DNA of 64,000 nucleotides, taken from the NCBI GenBank assembly GCA_930367205.1, contig OV884015.1:108874509-108938508 (forward strand). The letters run 5' to 3'. This stretch comes from Acanthosoma haemorrhoidale (taxonomy: Eukaryota; Arthropoda; Insecta; Hemiptera; Acanthosomatidae). This document shows, in pieces, positions 22,591 to 34,655 of the stretch. Made by a program: the position numbers and the translations under genes. The notes below the pieces were generated by a model. That model saw only the letters and a program-made list of their open reading frames with translations, did no database searches and was not told the DNA's origin. Every line of letters begins with the position of its first letter. The stretch's first letter is position 1.

Positions 22591-25500
22591 TACAAAACTA
22601 CATAACATTAAATACAATAATAGTTTATCTGCCTACTTAGCGCTATTAAACGTATATATTTAATGATATAGCGCTGTTCCTGATAAATCGCAATATTTGC
22701 GAAGTATTTGAATATCTATCGATATTAGTTTGTGTTATTTTCATTTCGAGTTTTCATTTCAATCTTCCTGTTCTGGATGGGGTGGGGAAGCATAGTCAGC
22801 CGTCTATGTCGTGAAGTGCTGTAAATAAAGCTGATGAATTGATCAAATTCTATTTCAAAAGGGAGAATGACACATTTCCATTTTCAAAATAACTTAAATA
22901 TTTTTCAGGAGTCAGATACATTAATAACTTGGAGGGGGGGGGGGGAGAACTAAAAAATGTGAGTAGTTGGCTGTAAATATTCTCCCCTGTGGCAGAATGC
23001 CCTCCGGTCGCCGGTGAGCAGATTGACCGGAAACGGCTTGGGTCTCGGCGCCAATGAGGAAATGACATCTGAACCAGGATTGCCTCGAGCGGGAAAAAAC
23101 GGGCAATCGGGATAATCCGCTTTCCAGCGACGATCTGGTCAGCAGCGGGAGGGGGGAAGGGGGGAGCTGGACAGATCCAATTATTTTTCTATTTATAAAC
23201 ACTTAAGGAGCCCCTTTGATACAGGAAATTGGCGAGTCCTCCACGCGTGGGGCATTCGGCTTCCGTGCCACTGGTGTTCCTCTGTCCCTTCTGTCAGTGG
23301 TTCTTTTAGTCTTGTTTCGGCTCTGGTGAAAAAAATTAAACGATTTGTTATTCGTATTTCAAATCTGAAATGTCCGCACTCTTACTAAGGCACTACAACA
23401 AAGGTTTCACACCCATAACATTCAAAAGTAGACCAATGTTTGGGAGATAGCCTGCTTAGCCTGGCCCAAGAGAATTGTTTTACTTTCAATGAATTTATTA
23501 ATGCGCAAAGTTTTGACACACTATTTGGCCCATTCCACCAAAAAGGTCCATTTCAAATTCATTTATTTTTATTCACATAAAGTGTTTGGAAAATTATGGA
23601 ACAAAATCATCCACATTGCTATAGAAACCTGAGTCTGCAGCTCACGATCAGTGTAAATAAAACTTGTAAATATTAAATAGAAATAGTAACAGCCCATACT
23701 CAAAGAGAAAAATTGCAATTACAAAACTAAACCAATATAAAAATAATCAAGCGGGACAATCAATCGAGTTAAAGAACCAACATTGCGAAACAACCAAATT
23801 TGGTTTAAAATTCGTCGGAATATGGTTGTTTTTTTTTATCTTAAATCACCGAGGAGTCAATCCATTTAATAGGATTTGACTTTTCGAATCAATTTTGAAA
23901 CATTCGGGAGCCTTTAAAATGTTTTTTGGGTTAAGTAATGACAACATCGAATCATTACTTTTTATTGCTGTTGAACTTTTGTAAATAAATATGACATTTT
24001 CTTCGACAGTATTATAATGTCTAAGAACAGGTAGAAGGACCTGATCAGAACTTTGTACCTGCCTCGTGAGTTCATGTAAGTCACTGATGGTTCCTGTTAT
24101 TTTTAAAGGAGTAACCCCATCCCTCCAAGACCTCCCTACTTCCCAGAATCTTATCCTTTTCTTATACATATATATCTCAGCTTTAGCCCCAGGCCCCACT
24201 TGTGCCTAGACATTCCACCCAGTATGTAGTAACGTAACTCTTAATATTTGTATATACCAGTGTTTTGCTTGTACGTCATAATAAAGCTTTTCTTTCATTT
24301 CTTTAAAAATAATCTCCTCTACAAAGATTATTTAACCAACCATAACATTTTGAATCACGTTCGATTATTTAATAAACATTAATCAAAAATTAAAAACCGC
24401 AGACGCACCACAGTGGAATTGGACACTTTAAACGCCTCTAGGCCAACTGCATTCTACCCAAGTGGTTTACTCGTTTAAAATATGACTTAATAACGCTAAA
24501 GGTTCCTCCCCTACCTCCCACATGCTTTAGGTTAGTGGCAAGAGCTTAAAACTAGGGTGAAGTAACGACCCGAATTGTCTGGAAACCACTCTTCAACAGG
24601 ATTTTTCTATTTAAAATTGATCAATAAATGTTTTATTACAATTTCTTAAACTTGGTAATTCAGCTAAGGTAAGGGGAAAATTATAATTGGTCGCATGATG
24701 AGCATCACGATTGATATCAAAAGTTGAAAACGTCACTTCTGGAAACAATAAAAATAACCTAATTTAATGCATATAAATCAAATTTAGTCATTGAAACTGG
24801 GGTCTACATTAAAACTGGCTGGAAGCTACAATAAAACAATTTGCCCTACATAGCTCGCAGTTAGAGTGAAGTTATCACGGAACACCAAAATGACCTTTTT
24901 TTTCGTGGAATGTCCCGTGAGTTGGTGCATCAGATTCTAGTTTAAGATATTTAGATAGCCATGTTGGCTGCTTAAACCATAGTGTTGGAGCGGAGTATTA
25001 CTCATCATTAACCACTTCACTGCCACTAATGGACCGGTACTAAAAACTACCATATTTAAAATTTAATTCTCGACTCTTTAAAAGTTTTAGTTCTAAAAAA
25101 TACGACGTAGCTCTCCAGAGTATTCATTTTTCAGGTCAAAGATTGAGCAGCTCGTTTCCGTTGTTTATACTCGGAGAGAAACTAGGGCAATATCCAATGA
25201 ATTTATTAGTGCTGTAAGCAAAAAGTTCACGGCGGAAGTAGCCTCCCGGATTTAATTAAAATCCAAGATCCTAATTAAAGGGCTCTTATTGAATAATTCA
25301 TTTCTCTTTGGAGTAAGTGTAACAAGACCTCCTTGATCGAAGATGGGTTATTAATCAGCTGACAAATGATCTAAGGTCACTATCGACTTGACGGACCTTT
25401 GAGGAATCGTTATTATATTTATTTCCTTCCCTACAGGTTTGAGTCAATTTATCTGTAGCATTTCTCATTGTTAGCAAACAATATTACTAGCCTACAATTA

Positions 25501-26284
25501 GATTAATGGGTATTCTGTTGGTTATTTTTGGTTTGTGACAATTGTGAATGTCTGATTCTAATTATAGTTTTTAAGATGATTTTTATTTCTTTAGCTGTAT
25601 GTTTGACTTTGCGCAGTTTGTTGTCGAGTGTTGAGCAGGATACCAAGTAACCAGTGGAACCTTGAAGCTTCTTTAGCGTTATGATTTGAAACTATATATT
25701 TCACAACATAAAACATTTATGTTAATACCTACGCGATATGATAACCTTCAAACTGACATGCAAGTTGGGCTGATACTGTCATTATCGTGTCTCTTGCCTT
25801 GGAATGAGACACGAGCAGGTCCTCTGTCCTTGCCATCGCTCGCTAGTCCCTCCCTTGCCCTTTGATAATCCCCTGATTAATCCTGAAGACTCCCGGCCTC
25901 TGGAAGAGGGGCCTCAAGATTATATTGGATTAGACCCTCCTCCTCCACCTGACTTATGTCCCCTTAATTGAATTTATCGCCGGATCTGGTAAATAAGTGA
26001 CCCCAGCCGCCTATGAAGGTACTTGGGTAATGAGACCTGCCTTCGTATTAACATCCCCACCCCCGTGTCTCTCTCTCCAAGATGTTATTAGATTTCTGTA
26101 TCAACCAGCGAAATATGGCTTATGATTGCCTTCCGGAACGGCAACCTCCTCGACGCACGGTTTAAAGGCTTAAGGGCTTTCATAGGGCGCTGGTTAGCAC
26201 AACACTGCTTCATTAGGATATGAAGAATTGTGCTCAAATCACCTAAGATGGTTAGCAAATTTAATCACATCTTAAATAGCCGAT
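22591..26284. other. Long stretch without a recognised gene
   Basis: 3.7 kb free of recognisable transposon or gene blocks, the longest such interval in the window. It has a G run at about 22934-22945, a GC-richer island at about 22985-23160, and a 117-codon minus-strand frame (23846-24199) of unknown nature with no motif I can name. Because repeats are scarce here, it is a candidate for conserved host sequence (intron or regulatory), but nothing in it proves that. Confidence 0.4.
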
Positions 26285-26815
26285 AGCCCCTTTAAATTCA
26301 CAGATAATTATATACAATTATAGATCCTCAGGCGAATCTATTTACTATATTATTATATAATTCAATAAACAAGTATAATGATACACATTATACATGACTG
26401 GACTAAACTGACTAATAAAGGTGATGGGGCTCACCTTTTTATCAAACTTACATACTAATTCTTAACCTCAATTTCCCCCGACAGTCTGTTGCCATCGATG
26501 CGGAAGGGGTGGTTGGGTCATAGTGTTAAACACTGGGTTGGTTAGGTGCTGCAACGAATCAAAAAACCTTGATGTTTCTCCGGCGGATGAACTCACCCAC
26601 CGACGGCACACCAAGCAACGGGTGCAGGTCGGCGTTCTTTAACCTTTCGAGAGAGGTATGTGTGACCACTTTTCGCATGATCCCATTCTGGAAATGTTGC
26701 AGACATTTGGCTGTATTGTCAGTCAAGTGGGTAAATAGCGGGGCACCGTACAGCACAGCTGGCCGGAGGACACTTTTATAGATCATATGTTTGAGACGAG
26801 GCTACAGGTTACGTG
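26285..26815 (-). mobile_element. NLR-A copy, minus strand
   Basis: The minus strand at 26786-26559 encodes MIYKSVLRPAVLYGAPLF, then HFQNGIMRKVVTHTSLERL and VGEFIRRRNIKVF. A one-base insertion then shifts the frame before the expected HRW block. The UTR runs down to the terminus at about 26289 (reverse complement of aaaggggctat). Compared with 17004-17225 it lacks about 55 bp of UTR around 26343. There is no poly(A) tail left at the terminus. Confidence 0.85.
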
Positions 26816-28009
26816 AAGTTAGCAAGTCCAAGTAAGACCTGCTGATTAGCCACAAATCGTGCGTCAGACGGTGTAAATCACCATTATTAAATTATCGAGA
26901 ATAGAAAACTAGTGACAAACCAAAAAGTTTAACCGTTTCAGCTTCTTCAAACTAAACACAAATTGTAGAGTGAACCCTTTGAATCAAATATAGGTCAAGT
27001 TCACGCGGTCCAAACATATGACCCTAAACCTTTACCACTTTTAGGCTCTGCGTAATTCGTTCATGTTTTAAATCAACCTTCAGGGACCCTGTTCGATCTG
27101 TGCATTATTCGTTCATTAATAAAGAAATTTTAATTTGAACATTTAATTTATGACTTTGTGTCTACTTATTAATTCGTGAACTGGATATTATTAACTATAA
27201 ATAGACCCCTGACTATTGATATAGTAAAGAAACTTACTTTAACTTTCTTACTAAACTTTCTATTTTCTATGGTATTCGTATTAGTTTAGATGACCCAGCC
27301 AACTTTACTGTAATCAATTATGAGATTATCATCATGGATGACCTCTTTGTTCGATTAGACTAGATTGGAATTTCAGATGATTCTACTATTTTACACAATC
27401 ATCACAGAGGTATCAGAAACAGGTTATTTAGATTACAAAAAACCAGCTTATCTTAATTTTAATTTTCCGAATTTTCTTTGAATAAAGTACACTAGCCATG
27501 CTTAGCTAGAGTAGTTGTTAAGTCTTTCCGACGCCTTATTTCCGTCCTGGAAGACTTGACTGTTGTGCGGGACAAATGCTTAGAGAAGTTTTTCCGCTCA
27601 ACGGCGCAAGCCACACATTCTGGCAAACGGTATTATCCTCGCAGATTGCTACGTTTTTTTTTTTTTGTAAACAGACAATACGCTCTCTTTCTTTTTTAAG
27701 CCAGCGTATTTACAAAGGTGTAATTAATATTATTCAACAAATTCCAGGCCCTCAGCAGCCTTCTGTATAATTATTAATTTCGGTTGTAAATCTTCTCTCT
27801 GAAATTTAATTTATAAATAATATCATGATAGCTTCCCCTCCGTACGATTTAAAATTATAATTTTTTATGCTGATTATAACTGTAGCATTATTTCTTTGAA
27901 TAAAGTTTTGAAATCCGCTGTAATATCCTTACATTATATGTAGTATAAAAAAGAAATGTATTCATAATTATTCGCCCACTGGTTTTTGAGCTCATCAATC
28001 TATGATGAG
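26816..28009. other. No recognised feature
   Basis: AT-rich with a T run near 27655. No motif-bearing frame. Confidence 0.35.
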
Positions 28010-28175
28010 AAAAAAATGATAAATGTTTTATTTGCTCTAAAAACTATTGCTACTGACATATATGTTATAATTCAGAACAAAAATCCTGATTATCTGTCGA
28101 TATTTTTTCCTAAGAAAACATCTGTGGCTTACTGATTTCAGTGTTACAGTCATTTAAAGACCAATATTCTTCCTC
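28010..28175. repeat. Dispersed repeat, copy 1 (second at 30170-30340)
   Basis: Shares ordered blocks with 30170-30340 in direct orientation: atatatgttataattc, then gaacaaaaat, tctgtcgata, ttttttcctaagaaaaca and gtggcttactgatttcagtg. The two copies bracket the tandem block at 29450-29900 and may be outlying units of the same repeat family. Confidence 0.85.
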
Positions 28176-28429
28176 CATTACGTAAGATATTGCCGATTTT
28201 TATATATTTTCAAAATAAATTTGAGTCATCTAAAGCATTGTTTTCAAAAAATCATTCTATACATAGTCGAATCCAAAAAAATCCAAGTCCCAAAAACAAA
28301 CTTATCCTTTACAAATTAGTAGTCATAAACTATACTTCACTTGCAAAAACTAACTGCTAGTAATTTATCGTAAAAATAATGCAAAACTTAAGAACCGTAT
28401 AATCAATAACCAGGGCAATTAAAGGATTT

Positions 28430-28962
28430 TACCGTTTTCAAACTCAGACCCCGATATAGCATCCCATCACCTTCAAAAACACCTTGATGAGATCGAGCAT
28501 TGGTGCAACCAATGGTGGATCAAAGTTAATAAAGCAAAATGTTCACACATTACCTTCACCCTCTGCCACAAGTCCTGTCCACTTGTTTAATTTAATTCAA
28601 TTCCTCTCCCTGTATCCGAGTTAGTACGGTACTTAAGCTTCCATCTCGATAAACGACTGACCTGGAACCCACATACGAGGCTAAAAAGACAAGAACTAAA
28701 CAGACGCTTTGGACAACTGTACAGACTACTTCAAAGGACATCCCATCTCTCAATAGAAAATAAATTACTAATATAGAAAGTTAAACTTCAGCCAATCTGG
28801 ACATAAGGAATAGAGCTATCAAGCGTATCCAATCCTTTCAATCAAAAGTCCTGAGAACAACAGTAAATGCCCCTTATCACGTCAGCACAAAACCCTTCAT
28901 AACGATCTTAATATACCTTACATTATCGAACTCATCCCTTCGAAGTTCATAAAATTCCAATA
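28430..28962 (+). mobile_element. NLR-B copy reaching furthest into the RT C-terminus
   Basis: Interrupted coding frame with LQKHLDEIEHWCNQWWIKVN, KAKCSHITFTLCHKSCP, HLDKRLTWNPHTRLKRQELN and RRFGQLYRLLQRTSHLSIEN. It then breaks at a TAG in the IYKV position and has a deletion that removes the WGTAKKSN block. It extends more towards the RT core than the other NLR-B copies, which makes it useful for reconstructing relationships by alignment. Truncated at both ends, with no UTR. Confidence 0.85.
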
Positions 28963-29442
28963 AAACAATAAGCTTCTGAAAACACGGGAGAATGGTAACT
29001 AAAGATGAAATTCTCTAGTTTAGGCCATTGTGGAGAAACAGTTGGTAAGCCTTTTGGATCTACTGAATAAGTTCCATACTTTCTCATTATATTCTTCACC
29101 ATCTTGAGATATTTTTTCTCTGAAGGTACCTTCCGATAATTGTATCTTAACTTACACATAAGGATGGAAGTATGGCTTATTGTTTGAGCTATAGCTTGAA
29201 AGCACAAGAGACTAAAGAAGAAGGAAAGATGGTAAATTCAGAGGTGAGTTGGAGGAACCTTTAAATAGAGCTGGGTTAAATTAATCGGAAACTGGCCTAG
29301 TCAGTAGACAACTGTAATTAGCTCCCTCTGTTTATCTCGGCGGCCCTTCGTCTTCTAATCTGTCCACTCTCCGGGCTGTCTCCTTTAGTTCTCTTTTCGC
29401 CATTCTATATTGCCACTGTTCGAGGCAACGGTCTGCTCTAGA
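28963..29442. other. No recognised feature
   Basis: The 86-codon minus-strand frame at 28947-29207 has no motif I can name. Otherwise AT-rich. Confidence 0.35.
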
Positions 29443-29900
29443 GAAAATTGAAAATTACAAACGTTTTAGACGATTTTAAAGGCTACAAAATTATATATAT
29501 TTATTTAGTCTCAAATGTACCGTTCCTCAGATATCACTAGTTAAAGAAAACAAAGCCTAGGTTTCAGAAAACCAAAAAAAATCAGTTTTGTTACAAATTA
29601 TCGGGAAAAAATAGTCCTAGCGAAAAATTTAAAATTGCAAACGTTTTAGACGATTTTATAAGCAACAAAATGATTTATTTGTATTTAGTCTCCAATCCAC
29701 GGTTCCTGAGATATCACTATTTAAAGGAAGTACAGTCTAGGTTTCAGAAAATCAAAAATAAATCAGTTTTGGTTATAAATTATTGAAAAAAAATAGTCCT
29801 AGCGAAAAATTGCAAACGTTTTAGACGATTTTATAGGCAACAAAATGATTTCTGTTTATTTAGTCTCCAACGTACCGTTCCTCAGATAAAACTATTAAAA
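29443..29900. repeat. Satellite-like tandem repeat, about 176-bp units
   Basis: The landmark aaacgttttagacgatttta occurs near 29459, 29638 and 29814. Each is followed by a tttagtctc(a/c)aa(t/c) block, an accgttcctcagatatcac-like block, and between units aatagtcctagcgaaaaat. A more diverged continuation can be followed to about 30060. Spacing near 176-180 bp is typical of satellite monomers, but only about three units are present. Confidence 0.88.
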
Positions 29901-30169
29901 TAAAACAAAGTATGTTGTTCAAAAAAAAGGTGGAAAAATCAGCTTTCATTGAATTGTATGTACGGAAAAGTGAGCCCTTGTAAAAAATTAAAAATAAGAT
30001 AAATTTAAGAGAGAGTGATATTTATTTCATATCAGATGTACTGTTTTCTTTTTTTCTCTTTCTTTTCTTTCTTTGTTAAAAATCGTTAATTAAAAAATAA
30101 AAAACCCATTTTTGATTCTGTTACCGATATCTGCTGAACAATTGTACATAACGAATTTGATGAAAAAAA

Positions 30170-30340
30170 AAAAAACATGATATATTTTTTATTTGCTGTA
30201 AAAACTATATAGCTACCGAGATATATGTTATAATTCTGAACAAAAATCTGATTTTTCTGTCGATAATTTTTTCCTAAGAAAACAATCTGTGGCTTACTGA
30301 TTTCAGTGTTACAGCTATTTAAAGAGAAATATGGGTTAAC
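30170..30340. repeat. Dispersed repeat, copy 2
   Basis: Direct repeat of 28010-28175 with scattered substitutions and short indels. The overlapping 97-codon minus-strand frame (30086-30379) is a by-product of this repeat and its A/T runs. Confidence 0.85.
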
Positions 30341-31308
30341 AAAAAAAAAATCATTTCGTATTAGGATAATAATAATCATTGTATTTTTAATAAGCTACAG
30401 AATGATAGTTGATACTTTGTAATATTTTTTAGTACTTGGGTTACCTAAAATGCATATAGTATTTTATTATTGTATATAAAAATTGTTGGAATATCTTCGA
30501 AAAGGCGTTTGTTACTACAAATAGCATACATAAATTAAACGAGAAATACTACCCTCGTCATCGAACAGAACAAATAAAAATGATTGTAGGTGTACTACTG
30601 AAGGAATAATCGTAACACGCCGATCGCGGAGTCAAAGGGATTTAATAGCTGCTGTTGCCGGCTGTGCGAGCACTCAAATGTCTCAATAAAAAAACAGCCT
30701 GTAAAACTGTCATAAAATTTAACAACCTTCCAATTTCACAGTCCAATGTTCGGTTTTCCATCGATATATCCAGTTATTGTCTCTGGGTAATAGCAGCCGT
30801 TCCAAAACTGTGGCATGGCGCAAAAAAAAACCTGAAACTTTATAATCTGTTTTGAACCAGAACCAATATTCTGCTTCCATTATGTAAGATAGCTGGTGTG
30901 AAAATAATATAATATATTTAGTCTCGTTTAAGTAAAATTACCTTTTACTGTGTGTTGAGTCATTGTTATCGTCTTTTTCCTGCTATTTGTTCTAGAAATA
31001 TATAATTTTACATAGATCAAATTTTACAAGGCCGTTTCAATTTGAACACTTTATATTATTGATAACATCAGCATTCATATCAAAATTAATTGTTATTATA
31101 TGAAAACGATATATTAAAATACTTTATTTATTTTCCATCCCTCGTGATATCAGTCTTTGTAAGAGGTTGGCCCAGAGAATTCTTATTGGGAAAGTCCACA
31201 AAGTACAGCTCAGATGGTGAAACTAATAATTGTTAATGATAACTGCTCGGCATTTTTATAAGCCTATTGTACATATAGACCTTTTATAAAAATTTATGTA
31301 AATATCAA
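30341..31308. other. No recognised feature
   Basis: AT-rich. Short frames only, and no copies elsewhere in the window. Confidence 0.35.
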
Positions 31309-31824
31309 GTGCGATTGACAATACAGCCAAATGTTTCCAACATTTCCAGAATGTTACCATGCGAAAAGTGGTCCGACATACCTCTCGAGAGAAGTTGAAG
31401 AACACTGACCTGCACCCGTTGCTTGGTGTGCCGTCGGTGGGTGAGTTCATCCGCCGGAGTCACATCAAGTTTTTTGACTCGTTGCAGCACCTAACCAACC
31501 CAGTGTTTAACAATATGACCCCACTACCCCTCCCGCATCGATGGCAACAGACTGTCGGGGAAAAATTAGGTTAAGAATTAGTATGTAAGTTAGTTTCAAG
31601 TTTGATCAAAAAGGTGAGCCCCATCTCCTTTATTAGTCAGTTTAGTCCAGTCACGTATAATGTGTATCATTATACTTGTTTATTCATTATATAATTTTTA
31701 TGAAATAACAAAACCTGTATATAATGTAGTGATGCTACAGGAAATACAAAAATAATTTGTTAATAGATTCGCCTGAGGATCTATAATTATCTGTAAATTT
31801 AAAGGGGCTACGAAAAAAAAAAAA
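31309..31824 (+). mobile_element. NLR-A copy with poly(A) tail
   Basis: The plus-strand frame 31359-31574 encodes RKVVRHTSREKLKNTDLHP, GVPSVGEFIRRSHIKFFDSL, LTNPVFNNM and HRWQQTVGEKLG, then stop TAA. About 240 bp of 3' UTR follows, ending aaaggggctacg plus an A run at 31812-31824. This is the best complete 3' end of the family and defines the terminus used for the other copies. 5'-truncated near 31309. A target duplication is not clear: ttatgta occurs near both ends, with differences next to it. Confidence 0.88.
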
Positions 31825-33344
31825 TTATGTACAAATTAATAAAAGTTAATTGATTTTGTATTGGTCTATGGTAGACTTTATTAACCTAATAAAAGCTAAC
31901 AAGGCCTGAGATTAAGATATTTATTATCACAGTAACATCTACAACAGATATTGAAAGTTTAATGATTTATTTGATACTACTTGGCTTCATTTTATTTTTT
32001 CCTCGTACGGAGATCGTGCGTAAACGATTGCCTTGCTTGTGCATAGAAGAGTGGCCTTACCTGACTCACCTCACATCTAGGTCTGTGTTCGATGTGGAAT
32101 TGGTGAGTCACCTTTAAGTTTTATTTTCTATATTTATGGAATTTACAGTCTTCCAGTCGCCGCCCCGAGCTCAGATTTAGAGTTTTTCTCGATACCAAAT
32201 ACATTTTGTTTTTATTTTATATTATGTACGCATTTTTAATTTTATCGTATAATAAATATCATAAATAAATAATTAGATACTTTGATTATAAATTAAATTT
32301 CCTTTACATTTAGTGAACATACACTGTACTCCATCTTGCCTAGGATAAGTGATTTACGCAGGACCAACTGCCTTGTATAAACTTCGCTAATGAGTTAGCG
32401 TTTGCTTTGACTTTAAGTTAATTCCAAGCGGCCTAATTAACCTAATCCGATGGTGTGTTAATAATTCTAATATATCTGCATAGATTATAGAAGCACTGTG
32501 TTATTGACGTTAAACTTCATTGGCTAATATTACATCGATTTGCGCCTTTATCGATTGAAAATACTTGCAATGAACTCATCATTTGTGGGTTAAATATAAA
32601 TATTCTCAGATGAAATTCTCTACGCTCCGCGAATAAACCGTATTTTATGTGACACACAACCATAACTTATTTGTATAATCGCTACCAACTCCCAGTGTCA
32701 TTATACAATAAGTTGGAAAAACAATTTCCTAGACTCCGTACGTCTGATTTCCGGTGTAGGTTATAATCCTGCCTCATTTGACTTTAGTAACCATCGACGG
32801 GGGTACTCCCCCTTACCCGGCTGGAAGACATTATGCCCCGACGAGCGAGGAAACGAACCTCGGGAGTCGGGATCCGCAGACAAAGAGACGCCGACAATAG
32901 AGGAGGCTGTGGAGATGAGGGCTGCTCCAGTGGCAGATAACCATTGTCAGTGCCTCCTGGTAATTATACTGCCGTGCATATCATTAAGCGGATCAAACAG
33001 GCAGTGCCTTCTGTCTCAGGTCTTATGTAGGGCAATACGACTTTACCGCTATCTAGTCGGCAGTGCCTACTCGCTCCGTAATCCTTCCGCCCTATAATGC
33101 CTAATGTCACAGTTTTCCCCCGACGAGAGAAGACCGTATCGAACAAGTTGAATAATATGATAATACTAATGAAACGAAACGTAAATGAAACACAAGTGCA
33201 TTGTCCTTAACATAACAAAAAAATATGCCTAGCTGACAAAAATTATGTACAATTTTGCATTATGAATTACACTCCCGTTAATCAACCGCTTAATATTAAA
33301 ACAAAAAGCATAAGTAGAGCGCTATGAAACTTGCTAACTTCTTC
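31825..33344. other. No recognised gene; GC-richer patch
   Basis: Mostly AT-rich. The part at 32795-33110 is richer in G and C (ggggtactcccccttacc). The two overlapping 60-62 codon frames there show no motif. Confidence 0.35.
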
Positions 33345-33430
33345 CGACCTGTCGCTTCGTCTCAAATTGATGATATATAAATGTGTCCTCCGGCCAGCTC
33401 TGCTGTACGGTGCCCCGCTATATACTCACT
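33345..33430 (+). mobile_element. NLR-A coding scrap
   Basis: Encodes LRLKLMIYKCVLRPALLYGA followed by PLYTHLT, the segment just upstream of the part seen at 17225-17560. Isolated, with no UTR; broken off on both sides. Confidence 0.75.
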
Positions 33431-34221
33431 TGACTTACAATGAGCTTAATAAGAAAAAGGCCAGTTGTCGGCACAAAGGCCCACATAGAATACGCTATGG
33501 TTTACAATAAATAAAACGTAAAGTAGTACGTACGTATTAGCAAAATGATTTACGCTACTACTTCGATGAAAGCTGTTTCGATTCCCAGAGGGTTCTCAAG
33601 TCACAAATCGGATATTACAATTTTAATTTTATATTTATAGAGTGACGAGGAACATAATTGGTGAGCACTCAATAATATTTTATTGCATACAAAAATACAT
33701 TGAAAATTATACAACAAAACTTTCTTTTTTTCCTTTGAAACGGCATAGTTATCAAGACTAAAAGTGTGTCAAATTATTTTCATTTAAGCTACCGGAACAA
33801 TAAGAACACCTGCAAGCAAAGATGTAACAATCAAAATCGGAGGATTGAGGTTAAACATTACATTTACATAGTTACATTAATGTATATTGTACATCGTACG
33901 AAATTAGAAGCAGTTAAGTTATCACCAGTTTCTCTGTGATCGTGAGTTCTCTATAACCTGTAAATATGAAACGTAATTTAAAGGTTATCAATTTATTTTA
34001 TTTTTTTTGGCTCTGTAGTTACACGAAGCCATTAAAGTTTTCCGTTTATATATATATATTTATATAAAACAGCTGTTGCCTTAGTTACAAATCTGCATGC
34101 GCACCAATCAATGTGGCCTACTAGAGAAACTGATTTTGAATGAACATGCTAATAAAATTAATACAATAAAATTTAGGCAAGTCATCAATATATCATATAT
34201 ATATATATATACATATTTTTT
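33431..34221. other. No recognised feature
   Basis: AT-rich spacer with TA-rich microsatellite-like runs near 34051 and 34192. Confidence 0.35.
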
Positions 34222-34319
34222 TTTTCATAGCCCCTTTAAATTTTCAGAGATTTATATATAATTATAGGTCGTCGGGGAAAATTAGGTTAAGAATTAGTAT
34301 GTATTTCCTGTAGCATCGC

Positions 34320-34322
<3 letters not shown>
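34222..34322 (-). mobile_element. Rearranged NLR-A 3' end next to the gypsy insertion
   Basis: catagcccctttaaatttt at 34228 is the reverse complement of the NLR-A terminus. A block in the opposite sense follows (ggggaaaattaggttaaga, which is the ORF-end region in plus orientation), and then tttcctgtagcatcgctac again in minus sense. The copy therefore contains an internal inversion or is two joined scraps. It leads directly into the TA microsatellite that received the LTR element. Confidence 0.75.

Positions 34323-34363
<41 letters not shown>
34323..34363. repeat. (TA)n microsatellite, target of the gypsy element
   Basis: About 20 TA dinucleotides ending immediately before the 5' LTR. The tata at 34360-34363 and the tata at 39731-39734 are the 4-bp target duplication, and the TA run continues to the right of the element at 39731-39748. 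Because the target is repetitive, the duplication length is inferred from the family rather than read without ambiguity. Confidence 0.85.
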
Positions 34364-34365
<2 letters not shown>

Positions 34366-34547
34366 TTAAGGTTCGGACGTCGTAGGCAGCCAGCCTAATC
34401 CTTAAGTCATCGGGATGTAAACATCCCGAATGTATTTAGAGAGGCTTTAAAAGCTCAAATAAAAACAGTCTTGTGACAACTCTCGTTCAGTAACTACATT
34501 CAACCTCTTTCCTTTTTCTTCTCGTTTTTCGTTGACGATCGTTAACT
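34364..34547 (+). repeat. 5' LTR
   Basis: 184 bp with terminal inverted repeat agttaa/ttaact. It contains an 8-bp perfect hairpin (cgggatgt aa acatcccg, 34411-34428) and a polyadenylation signal aataaa at 34458-34463. No clear TATA box; tttaaaa at 34446 is the nearest candidate. The last base t is also the first base of the primer-binding site. Confidence 0.95.
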
Positions 34548-34564
34548 GGTGCCGAAACCCGGGA
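34547..34564 (+). other. Primer-binding site, tRNA-Phe type
   Basis: tggtgccgaaacccggga is the complement of the 3' 18 nt of the standard eukaryotic tRNA-Phe (acceptor stem GCCGAAA/TTTCGGC, discriminator A, CCA). The assignment rests on my knowledge of the tRNA-Phe sequence. It overlaps the LTR end by one base. A tRNA with that acceptor stem primes minus-strand DNA synthesis. Confidence 0.82.
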
Positions 34565-34655
34565 GCGGAGTGGGTTCGAGTCATTAACGTGCGAGTTGGT
34601 TTTTGTTTTTTTTTTCCTTCTTATTCACTTTCGTGTGATTTAATTAAAGTAGGTA

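Noticed and set aside
23846..24199. 117-codon minus-strand frame as a host gene
   Set aside because: No motif, low-complexity Lys/Ser composition, and no supporting splice or homology signal visible.
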